Source: Candidatus Methylomirabilis sp. (GTDB lineage Bacteria; Patescibacteriota; Patescibacteriia; DYHP01). From it: 10,924 nt of DNA. This document shows, piece after piece, positions 6,303 through 10,924 of this stretch (within the stretch, counting starts at the first letter, position 1; each line of letters opens with the position of its first letter). The DNA is taken from assembly GCA_020724105.1 (NCBI GenBank), contig DYHP01000030.1, forward strand, positions 1-10,924, given 5' to 3'. Position numbers and translations under genes: made by a program. The notes under the pieces are model-generated. The model was not told where the DNA came from, made no database searches, and saw only the letters and a program-made list of their open reading frames with translations.

Positions 6303-6881
6303 ATGAAACAAATTTACTTTGCCACAACCAACAGAGGAAAAGTCAATTCTGTAAGCAATGCTTTAACAAAATATGGAGTTGAGGTGGTTCATTGCCCGCT
6401 TGAATTACCAGAACCACGAAGTGATGATTTGAAAAAAATTGCAAAAGAAAAAGTTTTGTTTGCTTATGAGAAAATCGGAAAGCCCTGTATTGCTTTAGAT
6501 TCTGGATTTTATGTTCACTCCCTTAATGGTTTTCCAAAAGCATTTGTGAACTTCGCCCTTGAAACAATTGGCATTGATGGTATTTTGCGATTAGTTGATG
6601 GAAAACCAAGAAATTGTGAATTCAGGAATTGTTTAGCATATCTGGATGAAACCTTGTCTGAACCAGCTTATTTTGAATCAAATGTAGAGGGTCTGCTTTC
6701 CGATTTTCCACGAGGCGAAATGCGAGATTATTATTGGGGTAAATTGTTTTTGGTCTTTATCCCAAAAGACGCAAACAAAACTTTTGCAGAAATGACTTTT
6801 GAAGAATATCAAGAATGGAGAAACCAAAGATACAAAGATTCTTTTGCAACTAATTTTGCTGAATGGATTTCTCAAAGATGA
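6303..6881 (+). CDS. HAM1/RdgB-family non-canonical purine NTP pyrophosphatase, divergent
   Basis: A 192-residue protein, the family's usual length. HAM1/ITPase enzymes hydrolyse dITP, ITP and XTP to monophosphates, cleaning the nucleotide pool. Recognisable motifs are ATTNRGKVNSV (7-17, substrate-binding loop), KPCIALDSGFYVHSLNGFP (59-77, with the acidic DSG) and TFAEMTFEEY (about 160-169). The section DSGF..LNGFP..F...TIG..GIL resembles archaeal homologues of the Methanocaldococcus MJ0226 type more than E. coli RdgB. Odd points: the FxYDxxFxP motif reads YWGKLFLVFIP, lacking the Asp, and the C-terminal SHR motif reads NQR. Activity may therefore be altered. No Shine-Dalgarno sequence precedes ATG 6303; a TATA-like box lies 30 bases upstream. 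It is the only gene of cassette 1, and attC1 follows 73 bases after its stop. Confidence 0.82.
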   Translation: MKQIYFATTNRGKVNSVSNALTKYGVEVVHCPLELPEPRSDDLKKIAKEKVLFAYEKIGKPCIALDSGFYVHSLNGFPKAFVNFALETIGIDGILRLVDGKPRNCEFRNCLAYLDETLSEPAYFESNVEGLLSDFPRGEMRDYYWGKLFLVFIPKDANKTFAEMTFEEYQEWRNQRYKDSFATNFAEWISQR

Positions 6882-6954
6882 AGGCGGGCTACAGCGGACT
6901 TTCTCGCCTTCAGCTCGAACCACGTTGCACTTTCAGTCGCTTTGCTCCTTCAGG

Positions 6955-7044
6955 GCACATAACAGCGACTATACGGAAAGCTCGTTGCACTTCGCTTTCC
7001 CAAATTCTGCTACGCAGAACTTCGTATAGTCGCATACGTTAAGC
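6955..7044 (+). other. attC1 recombination site
   Basis: R'' GCACATAAC (6955-6963), L'' GCGACTATACG (6965-6975), L' CGTATAGTCGC (7023-7033, perfect complement), R' G|TTAAGC (7038-7044). The centre has two hairpins, GGAAAGC/GCTTTCC (6975-6981/6994-7000) and TTCTGC/GCAGAA (7005-7010/7014-7019), joined by CCCAAA and followed by AACTTC. R'' is the exact complement of G6232 plus the start of cassette 1. Confidence 0.88.
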
Positions 7045-7070
7045 CCAATCATCCTCAGGGCGCAAAAAGA

Positions 7071-7084
7071 GAAACTCTTTAATA
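7071..7084 (+). promoter_or_regulatory. Archaeal-type BRE/TATA candidate of cassette 2
   Basis: GAAACT plus CTTTAATA, with the eight-base box starting exactly 30 bases before the ATG at 7107, the same spacing as in cassettes 1 and 3. There is no Shine-Dalgarno sequence. Confidence 0.42.
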
Positions 7085-7106
7085 CCAAATATGTAATACT
7101 GTAAAT

Positions 7107-8540
7107 ATGGAACTCCGAATCTTCAAATATATGTTTTTGCTATTAGTCATCTCACTATTTTCTGTAGGAATAGTTGATGCTCAATTAGCAGATTCTCCTT
7201 GGCCAACTTTTCAGGGAAATTTACAAAGAACAGGCTTAAGTGTATATAATACCTCGCACGTAGATGGAACAGTTAAATGGAGTTTTCAAACTGGAGATGG
7301 AATTGAGTCTTCTCCAGCAATCGGAGAAGATGGAACGATTTATTTTGGCTCACATGATGGTTATCTTTATGCTGTAAACAAAAATGGAGAATTAAAGTGG
7401 AAAACAAAAATAGGAGCTCTGAGAGAAAAAGAAGAATGGTGGAAACCTCCACCAGTGGTAAAACATTTAGTCAGCACAGCCTCTTCTCCAGCAGTCGCTA
7501 AAGATGGTGCCATCTACATCGCCTCTCAAGACCAACATTTGTTTGCTATTTCACCCGAAGGAAAAGAGAAATGGAAATTCCCCATCGGCGTTGCTATTGA
7601 TTCCTGGTCTTCTCCAGCAATCGGAGAAGATGGAACAATTTACATGACTTCCGCTTCACCAAAAGGCGGAGTGTACGCCATTAATCCGGACGGAACGGAA
7701 AAGTGGTACTACAATGTATGGATTGGCGCGTCCAATTCTCCTGCAATTGGCAAAGATGGAACTATCTATATTGCCTTTCCAACTGGCTATAAAACTAATG
7801 CATTGTTTGCGCTCAATCCTGATGGCACTGAAAAATGGAGAGTACCAACAGAATTATTCTTGGAATCATCGCCCGCAATTGCCGATGACGGCACTATTTA
7901 CATCGGCTCTTTTGTAGATACAGGTGAAGGCGCGGGTTTATATGCCATCTCCCCTCAGGGAAAAATAAAATGGCATTTGACACTTCCAACTAAAGAGGTT
8001 ATGTCAACTCCTGCCATAGCAAAGGATGGGACGATTTACTTTGGCAGCGTTGAGGGTGTCTTTTATGCTGTCAGCCCCGATGGAGTAAATAAATGGAGCT
8101 TTGATACTGGAAAACAACTTGGTTCTTCTGCTGCAATCGGAGCAGACGGAACAGTTTATTTTGGTTCAGGCAATGGTATTTTCTATGCCTTTAACCCAGA
8201 TAGAACAGAAAAGTGGCGTTATGATACTAAATCTTCTATAGCTAGTTCTCCTGCTATTGGGTCAGACGGCACAATTTATATCGGTGCATGGAACAATAAA
8301 TTATACGCCTTTGGCGGAACGCCTAAAGAAGAAATAAAGCTTCCACAAGATGAAAATGAAACAACGCCTGTTTCTGAAGAAATCGAATATCTACCTAAAA
8401 ACATAACAAACGATGGCAAGATCGGAGTAGAAGAAGCAGCGCCAACCGGACTCACAGTTATCTATTTGATAGTGGCTGTGGCGATAGTAGTCATCATCGG
8501 CATAATTATATTGTACTTAAAAAAATTTCGGAAAATCTAA
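7107..8540 (+). CDS. Surface-anchored PQQ-like beta-propeller repeat protein
   Basis: A 477-residue protein with an N-terminal signal peptide (hydrophobic 7-22, likely cut near VDA-QLADS, residues 23-30). About eight repeats follow, of the form SSPAIGxDGTIYFGSxxGxLYAxxPDGxxKW, beginning near residues 68, 126, 168, 210, 254, 300, 340 and 380: an eight-bladed PQQ/WD-like propeller. An acidic linker (about 405-447) leads to one membrane helix (448-470) and the basic tail KKFRKI. The domain should thus lie outside the cell on a C-terminal anchor. No PQQ-dependent dehydrogenase catalytic residues stand out, so binding or adhesion is more likely than an enzyme; that is inference. Signal peptide, propeller and C-terminal anchor are frequent in archaeal surface proteins. 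The near-identical repeats at the DNA level (for example TCTCCAGCAATCGGAGAAGA twice) suggest recent internal duplication. Confidence 0.8.
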   Translation: MELRIFKYMFLLLVISLFSVGIVDAQLADSPWPTFQGNLQRTGLSVYNTSHVDGTVKWSFQTGDGIESSPAIGEDGTIYFGSHDGYLYAVNKNGELKWKTKIGALREKEEWWKPPPVVKHLVSTASSPAVAKDGAIYIASQDQHLFAISPEGKEKWKFPIGVAIDSWSSPAIGEDGTIYMTSASPKGGVYAINPDGTEKWYYNVWIGASNSPAIGKDGTIYIAFPTGYKTNALFALNPDGTEKWRVPTELFLESSPAIADDGTIYIGSFVDTGEGAGLYAISPQGKIKWHLTLPTKEVMSTPAIAKDGTIYFGSVEGVFYAVSPDGVNKWSFDTGKQLGSSAAIGADGTVYFGSGNGIFYAFNPDRTEKWRYDTKSSIASSPAIGSDGTIYIGAWNNKLYAFGGTPKEEIKLPQDENETTPVSEEIEYLPKNITNDGKIGVEEAAPTGLTVIYLIVAVAIVVIIGIIILYLKKFRKI

Positions 8541-8634
8541 TCATGGTCTCTAACTGCCATTTGTGAAAAGTAGCGCCCCTCGGCTGACTTCTCCGAATTG
8601 CTTCGCAATTCTCGACTTTTTCTTTCAGAAAAAG

Positions 8635-8733
8635 GGACTTAATAGCACTTTTACGGTTCCGCCTTCGCTCTGCCGCTCGGCTCCACCCAAACTTGCCTAA
8701 ACGGCAAGCTTCGTAAAAGTGCATATGTTATAC
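8635..8733 (+). other. attC2 recombination site
   Basis: R'' GGACTTAAT (8635-8643), L'' GCACTTTTACG (8645-8655), L' CGTAAAAGTGC (8712-8722, perfect complement), R' G|TTATAC (8727-8733). The centre contains CCCAAA, the hairpin CTTGCC/GGCAAG and CTTC before L'. R'' differs from the complement of the start of cassette 2 (GGGCTTAAC) by two transitions, or by one inserted A and one end base. It has the least typical R'' of the four. Confidence 0.82.
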
Positions 8734-8772
8734 GCAATAGAATTTTCACTTTAACGAAGAGTCGGTAACCTT

Positions 8773-8791
8773 GAAAAGCAAACCTTATAAA
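8773..8791 (+). promoter_or_regulatory. Archaeal-type BRE/TATA candidate of cassette 3
   Basis: The purine-rich run GAAAAGCAAAC precedes CTTATAAA, which starts exactly 30 bases before the ATG at 8814. No Shine-Dalgarno sequence is present. Confidence 0.48.
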
Positions 8792-8813
8792 ATTAGCAAA
8801 TTTTATTATTGGT

Positions 8814-9461
8814 ATGATAGTCCAAAAATTCCTTATCGCAGGTGGAAACTCAACCGCATTAGTCTATGATTGCCCTATTGCTGATAGAAATAAAACCTCA
8901 AAAAAACTTCTTAAAGAAGTTGAACAAGTCGGTTTCGTTTCCACAAAAGCGATACTCCCAAAATTGATTATGATGGGTGGAGAGCTTTGTATTAACGCAA
9001 CATTAGCATTCGCTTCTACCTTAAATAAAAATGGAGAACTCATCACAAGCGGTTTGAAAAATCCAATCCCTTATTCAAACAACAATGGTTCAACAACTAT
9101 CAAAATTCCTTTCAAATTCAAACAAGATGAAAATGTTATTTTATTGGACGGGATTGGATTTATTCTTTATGACACAAAAGAAAAATCTGAAATAAAAAAA
9201 TCAGAACTTTCAAAATTATCTAAAAAATGTAACCTGCCTGCCTTTGGCGGAATTATTTACAACAAAAACAAAATAATTTCTTATGTTTATGTAGCAGGCG
9301 TTAATTCTTTTGTGAAAGAAACCGCTTGTGGTTCGGGGAGTGTCGCTTTTAATATTTTCTCTGGAGTCAAAGATGTTATTCAACCGACAGAGAAAATAAT
9401 CAACATCAAAAAAGAAGCGAAATTTTTTGACATTACTGCTAAAGTCACAAGTTACGAGTAA
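8814..9461 (+). CDS. Short DapF-fold, two-cysteine racemase/epimerase homologue
   Basis: A 215-residue protein with both cysteine motifs of the diaminopimelate epimerase superfamily, which invert an alpha-carbon by paired Cys acid/base chemistry without a cofactor. Motifs: FLIAGGNSTALVYD (6-19, like the N-terminal GLGNDF region), MGGELCINAT (54-63, C59) and ETACGSGSVAF (169-179, C172, equal to the ETxACGTGA motif). True DapF is about 270 residues, so loops are trimmed. GSGS in place of GTGA recalls relatives such as the histidine racemase CntK. The substrate is unknown: DapF activity is possible but no lysine or DAP genes are nearby. It is alone in cassette 3 and lacks a Shine-Dalgarno sequence; an in-frame alternative start is not evident. 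The adjacent inverted repeats hug the ORF, beginning two bases after its stop. Confidence 0.75.
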   Translation: MIVQKFLIAGGNSTALVYDCPIADRNKTSKKLLKEVEQVGFVSTKAILPKLIMMGGELCINATLAFASTLNKNGELITSGLKNPIPYSNNNGSTTIKIPFKFKQDENVILLDGIGFILYDTKEKSEIKKSELSKLSKKCNLPAFGGIIYNKNKIISYVYVAGVNSFVKETACGSGSVAFNIFSGVKDVIQPTEKIINIKKEAKFFDITAKVTSYE

Positions 9462-9576
9462 CGGTTATCGACTCTTAAATATTGTTGCTTCGTAATTATT
9501 GATAAAAGTGAAAATTCTACTCACTCGCTACTGCTCGTGCCACGCTGCGCTCTCGCTACACTTCGTTTCGCTCGGG

Positions 9577-9677
9577 GCGTATAACACGGGATAAAAGGTT
9601 CGGCACTCGGCTCGTGCCTCACCCAAATTTTGTTCCGCCACGCTCCGCAAAACTTCTTTTATCCCGATACGTTATAC
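9577..9677 (+). other. attC3 recombination site
   Basis: R'' GCGTATAAC (9577-9585), L'' CGGGATAAAAG (9587-9597), L' CTTTTATCCCG (9656-9666, perfect), R' G|TTATAC (9671-9677). The inner hairpin GGCAC/GTGCC, the CCCAAA linker and AACTTC before L' match the other sites. If GTT after L'' pairs with AAC before L', two Ts stay extrahelical, as attC strand selection requires. Confidence 0.9.
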
Positions 9678-9684
9678 GAAATCG

Positions 9685-9718
9685 TTGACTTCGGGCTGAA
9701 AAATGATAAACTATAAAA
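9685..9718 (+). promoter_or_regulatory. Candidate promoter of cassette 4
   Basis: Two readings are possible. Bacterial: TTGACT (9685-9690) with a poor TAAACT (9707-9712), 16-base spacer. Archaeal: CTATAAAA (9711-9718), predicting transcription from about 9736-9741 and a short leader that still holds the Shine-Dalgarno sequence. Confidence 0.35.
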
Positions 9719-9740
9719 AGAATGAAATAATATAAATGAT

Positions 9741-9745
9741 GGAGG
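9741..9745 (+). promoter_or_regulatory. Shine-Dalgarno GGAGG that sets the rubrerythrin start
   Basis: GGAGG lies eight bases before ATG 9754. An earlier in-frame ATG at 9736 overlaps this site and would add six residues that the family lacks, so 9754 is preferred. Confidence 0.8.
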
Positions 9746-9753
9746 TAAAAACT

Positions 9754-10338
9754 ATGATAAATACAATTCAAAACTTAACAAAAGCATTTATTGGCGAAAG
9801 CCAGGCAAGAAACCGCTATACTTTCTATGCAAAAATTGCTAATGAAGAAGGGTTTGAACAAATTACAGAGATTTTTTTAATTACTGCCGAAAATGAAAAA
9901 GAACATGCTAAATGGTTGTTTAGGCTAATTAACGAGTTGAAAAAGAAAAGCAAGGAAAATCTTAATGAAATTAAAGTTGAATCTATATCTCCAACAGTTT
10001 TAGGCAATACCGCAGAAAATTTAAAAGCCGCGATCGCTGGTGAAAATTATGAATATACAAAGATGTATCCTGAATTTGCCGATGTTGCGGAAAAAGAAGG
10101 CTTTCCAGAGATTGCCAAAAGATTAAGAGCGATTGCGGTTGCAGAGAAGCACCACGAAGAGAGATACAAAAAACTCTTGAAAGAAGTAGAAGCTGGCGCC
10201 GTTTTCAAAAAAGAAAAGGAAATCTGGTGGGTTTGTCGCGAGTGCGGCTATACCCATTTTGGGAAAACACCACCTGAAAAATGTCCTTCCTGCGACCACG
10301 AAAAAAGCTTTTATCAAATCAAATGTGAAGAATATTAA
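9754..10338 (+). CDS. rbr: Rubrerythrin (di-iron peroxidase with C-terminal rubredoxin domain)
   Basis: A 194-residue cytoplasmic enzyme that reduces hydrogen peroxide to water using electrons passed from rubredoxin-type iron to a di-iron centre. Numbered from ATG 9754, the ferritin-like four-helix domain (1-145) shows all expected ligands: E15 (GESQARNRY), E48xxH51 (ENEKEH), E97 and E100 (GENYEY), and E131xxH134 (AEKHHEERY). The rubredoxin-like domain (158-187) has C161xxC164 (VCRECGY) and C177xxC180 (KCPSCDHEKSFY). Length and order match classical rubrerythrins of anaerobes. It has a good Shine-Dalgarno sequence, unlike the genes of cassettes 1-3. The desulfoferrodoxin gene follows after 12 bases with its own ribosome site, so the two form an operon inside one cassette. 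No defects seen. Confidence 0.96.
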   Translation: MINTIQNLTKAFIGESQARNRYTFYAKIANEEGFEQITEIFLITAENEKEHAKWLFRLINELKKKSKENLNEIKVESISPTVLGNTAENLKAAIAGENYEYTKMYPEFADVAEKEGFPEIAKRLRAIAVAEKHHEERYKKLLKEVEAGAVFKKEKEIWWVCRECGYTHFGKTPPEKCPSCDHEKSFYQIKCEEY

Positions 10339-10350
10339 GGAGATAAAATC

Positions 10351-10725
10351 ATGATAGAACAAAAACAAATTTATAAATGCAACATCTGCGGTAACATTAT
10401 AGAAGTTTTACATGCTGGCGGCGGTCAACTTGTTTGCTGCGGACAGCCAATGGAACTATTTACAGAAAAAACTGAAGATGTTGGCAAAGAAAAGCATGTG
10501 CCACTAATAGAGAAAACAGAAGCAGGAATAAAAGTGAAAGTTGGCTCAATTACTCATCCAATGGAAGAAAAACATTATATAGAATGGATAGAAATAATTG
10601 TCGATGGTAGTGTTTATAGAAATTTTTTGAAACCCGGCGATAAACCAGAAGCAGAGTTTGCAATAAAAGCAGAGAAAATTGAGGCAAGAGAATACTGCAA
10701 TATTCATGGTTTGTGGAAATCATAA
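10351..10725 (+). CDS. dfx: Desulfoferrodoxin (superoxide reductase, two-iron-centre type)
   Basis: A 124-residue cytoplasmic protein that reduces superoxide to hydrogen peroxide, which the neighbouring rubrerythrin can then remove. The N-terminal desulforedoxin domain has C10xxC13 (YKCNICG) and C29-C30 (LVCCGQPM) for a rubredoxin-type iron. The catalytic domain has H49 (KEKHVP), H69 (THPMEEKH), H75, C116 and H119 (YCNIHGLW), the Fe(His)4Cys site, plus E47 and K48 near the active site. The numbering coincides with characterised Desulfoarculus-type enzymes. AAGGAG (10337-10342) overlaps the rubrerythrin stop and lies eight bases before the ATG, implying coupled translation. It is the last gene of cassette 4; attC4 begins 72 bases downstream. 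Confidence 0.97.
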   Translation: MIEQKQIYKCNICGNIIEVLHAGGGQLVCCGQPMELFTEKTEDVGKEKHVPLIEKTEAGIKVKVGSITHPMEEKHYIEWIEIIVDGSVYRNFLKPGDKPEAEFAIKAEKIEAREYCNIHGLWKS

Positions 10726-10796
10726 AAAATTATGAGGCCCTTCGTCAACGACTCTGTGAATTTGCTTCGCAAATCTTTGCCTCGCCTTCGGCTCGG

Positions 10797-10878
10797 TCAC
10801 ATAACAGCGGATAAAAGGGAAATCAAAGATTTCCCCAAATTGCCTTCGGCAACTTCTTTTATCCGCGAAACGTTAGGC
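10797..10878 (+). other. attC4 recombination site
   Basis: R'' TCACATAAC (10797-10805), L'' GCGGATAAAAG (10807-10817), L' CTTTTATCCGC (10856-10866, perfect), R' G|TTAGGC (10872-10878). Inner hairpins GGAAATC/GATTTCC and TTGCC/GGCAA are joined by CCCAAA, with AACTTC before L'. R'' differs from the complement of the start of cassette 4 by two transitions that become G-T pairs on the bottom strand, the strand attC recombination normally uses. Confidence 0.88.
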
Positions 10879-10924
10879 GAAATTCGGCTTCGGCTTTACA
10901 AAGAAGAAAAGATAAAAATGAAAA
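10873..10924 (+). mobile_element. Start of cassette 5, cut by the window end
   Basis: TTAGGCGAAATTCGG follows the attC4 cut site. An ATG at 10918 (ATGAAAA to the end) is a plausible start of the next gene but is too short to support. If this is a cassette, its own attC further downstream should have an R'' box close to TCGCCTAAC. Confidence 0.55.

Larger units (their letters stand above)
6233..7038 (+). mobile_element. Gene cassette 1 (HAM1-like NTPase)
   Basis: 806 bp, one gene, starting TTATGTGC and ending at the G of the core at 7038. An inverted repeat brackets the gene: TCCGC (6243-6247) and GCCCGCCTT (6252-6260) complement GCGGA (6894-6898) and AAGGCGGGC (6881-6889), the latter starting in the stop codon. 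A 56-base pyrimidine-rich spacer separates this from attC1. Confidence 0.85.
7039..8727 (+). mobile_element. Gene cassette 2 (beta-propeller)
   Basis: 1689 bp, starting TTAAGCCC and ending at the G of the core at 8727. The gene-flanking inverted repeat is weak here: GGGCGC at 7058-7063 against GCGCCC at 8573-8578. About 55 bases with two small hairpins (GAATTGC/GCAATTC, CTTTTTC/GAAAAAG) lie before attC2. Confidence 0.83.
8728..9671 (+). mobile_element. Gene cassette 3 (DapF-like)
   Basis: 944 bp, starting TTATACGC and ending at G9671. The start and the R'' box are exact complements (GTTATACGC / GCGTATAAC). Two further nested inverted repeats bracket the gene: TAGAATTTTCACTTT (8738-8752) with its perfect complement at 9505-9519, and AAGAGTCGGTAACC (8757-8770) with 9463-9476 (13 of 14). 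They are nearly contiguous on the left and separated by 28 and 57 bases on the right. Confidence 0.87.
9672..10872 (+). mobile_element. Gene cassette 4 (two-gene oxidative-stress cassette)
   Basis: 1201 bp carrying rubrerythrin and desulfoferrodoxin, starting TTATACGA and ending at G10872. TCGTTGAC (9682-9689) and GGGC (9693-9696) complement GTCAACGA (10744-10751) and GCCC (10737-10740), again bracketing the genes. A 45-base spacer with the hairpin ATTTGC/GCAAAT precedes attC4. Confidence 0.85.
6233..10924 (+). mobile_element. Integron-type gene-cassette array (four full cassettes, fifth cut by window end)
   Basis: Five promoter-distal genes in the same orientation are separated by four attC-like sites. 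Every site has an 11-bp perfect L''/L' stem, R''-type and R' (GTTRRRY-like) boxes and a shared inner structure. Cassettes span 6233-7038, 7039-8727, 8728-9671 and 9672-10872. Each cassette's first bases complement its own terminal R'' box: 9/9, 7/9, 9/9 and 7/9 over nine bases. This reciprocity is what excision and integration through folded attC predicts and is hard to explain otherwise. Gene functions are unrelated and compositions differ from the left half, as expected of captured cassettes. Confidence 0.88.

Noticed and set aside
6799..7029. 76-residue ORF running from the HAM1 gene into attC1
   Set aside because: It overlaps the real gene in another frame and ends inside the recombination site; no start signal.
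6955..7044. attC hairpins as ordinary rho-independent terminators
   Set aside because: They lack U-tracts, and the reciprocal match of each R'' to its cassette start is not explained by termination.
8506..8724. 72-residue minus-strand ORF over attC2
   Set aside because: It is made almost entirely of the attC2 hairpins; no ribosome site or family match.
6955..10878. Repeated hairpin regions as a CRISPR array
   Set aside because: The repeats are 82-101 bp, divergent in their stems, and separated by whole genes rather than short spacers.

Overview
The window looks like part of the chromosome of an ultra-small bacterium, most likely Patescibacteria/CPR (Parcubacteria-like). This rests on a Mur ligase lacking the usual N-terminal domain, an O-antigen-ligase-like protein fused to TPRs, AT-rich spacers, and many short palindromic repeats kept in frame inside genes. 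TAA and TGA both act as stops. Taxonomy is inferred from gene content, not from a search.

Left half (1-5993), minus strand, a probable four-gene unit read right to left: a tyrosine recombinase (5993-5178), a MurE-like Mur ligase (5164-3728), an O-antigen-ligase/TPR membrane protein (3669-1135) and a membrane-anchored glycoside hydrolase (1111-74). The last three suggest cell-envelope building or remodelling.

Middle (5994-6302), no gene: decamer tandem repeats, a 120-bp inverted-repeat element flanked by GTTAGAY, an AT-rich stretch with a TATAAT, and a candidate attI insertion point at 6232/6233.

Right half (6233-end), plus strand: an integron-type gene-cassette array. Four complete cassettes and the start of a fifth are separated by attC-like sites ending in GTTRRRY-type cores (6955-7044, 8635-8733, 9577-9677, 10797-10878). 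The first bases of each cassette are complementary to the R'' box at that cassette's own far end, as expected if each once circularised through its attC. Cassette 1 carries a divergent HAM1/RdgB-family NTP pyrophosphatase, cassette 2 a surface-anchored PQQ-type beta-propeller, cassette 3 a short DapF/CntK-fold two-cysteine epimerase homologue, and cassette 4 a rubrerythrin plus desulfoferrodoxin pair for reductive detoxification of superoxide and peroxide.

The layout (divergent recombinase, attI, array) is that of a complete integron, but the recombinase is a short Xer-like enzyme without the extra IntI domain. Cassettes 1-3 also carry TATA-like boxes at an identical distance from the start codon and no Shine-Dalgarno sequence, which hints at archaeal origin. 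The most novel reading is an integron-like system in a CPR bacterium, run by a non-canonical integrase and possibly exchanging genes with archaea.
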